A DNA stretch of 24,028 bases from UKL13-2 sp044346745. GTDB taxonomy: Bacteria > Pseudomonadota > Gammaproteobacteria > Burkholderiales > Usitatibacteraceae. Made by a program: the position numbers and the translations under genes. The stretch covers positions 1 to 24,028 of the forward strand of contig JBIIYQ010000037.1 in the NCBI GenBank assembly GCA_044346745.1, written 5' to 3'. Below the pieces are notes generated by a model, which did no database searches, had not been told where the DNA came from, and saw only the letters and a program-made list of their open reading frames with translations. Shown here in pieces: positions 23,989 to 24,028 of this stretch. Within the stretch, counting starts at the first letter, position 1. Each line of letters starts with the position of its first letter.

Positions 23989-24028
23989 ACGTGGTAGGTA
24001 AGTTATTGATTTTTTATAGATAAAATGA

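Noticed and set aside
23989..24028. AT-rich stretch at the window end resembling a promoter
   Set aside because: It probably belongs to a divergent gene outside the window, but -35 and -10 boxes cannot be placed with proper spacing.

Overview
The window looks like chromosomal DNA of a betaproteobacterium. The evidence is the right-hand block rne / rluC – HAD phosphatase – Rieske protein – sppA facing an RsmI-like methyltransferase and maf, an arrangement I associate with Betaproteobacteria. A PHA-granule-region protein, a DUF3570/DUF4266 pair and moderately GC-rich coding sequence fit this. I cannot name the genus. I see no tRNA, rRNA, insertion sequence, prophage or CRISPR array.

Left part (1–6199). 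The window opens inside an O-antigen ligase/polymerase gene, followed by a small DUF4337 membrane protein and a YoaA-type Fe-S helicase. On the minus strand are the two membrane subunits of a TRAP transporter (dctQ, dctM), joined by an ATGA overlap and ended by a clear terminator. No periplasmic binding protein gene accompanies them.

Middle part (6200–10150). Three plus-strand genes encode exported proteins: a secreted cytochrome c / fibronectin III / FG-GAP repeat fusion, a 72-residue lipoprotein with a Gly/Cys tail (DUF4266), and a DUF3570 predicted outer-membrane barrel. This trio is the best candidate for a little-described cell-envelope system. A convergent gene for a polyhydroxyalkanoate granule protein follows.

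Signalling block (10295–15648). A LytS-type histidine kinase and its LytTR response regulator overlap by four bases. A large membrane-bound PAS-PAS-PAS-GGDEF-EAL cyclic-di-GMP protein follows on the same strand. Just beyond it, on the minus strand, lies the broken start of a 2-hydroxychromene-2-carboxylate isomerase-like gene with an internal stop.

RNA-processing and housekeeping block (15820–24028). RNase E is on the minus strand with its own terminator and is separated by 723 bases from the divergent rluC. rluC, a Gph-like HAD phosphatase and a Rieske protein are packed as an operon with sppA just downstream. The sppA frame has no stop where the family normally ends and runs antisense into the convergent methyltransferase gene. 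The methyltransferase and maf overlap by ATGA, and maf has no ATG or GTG start in its frame.
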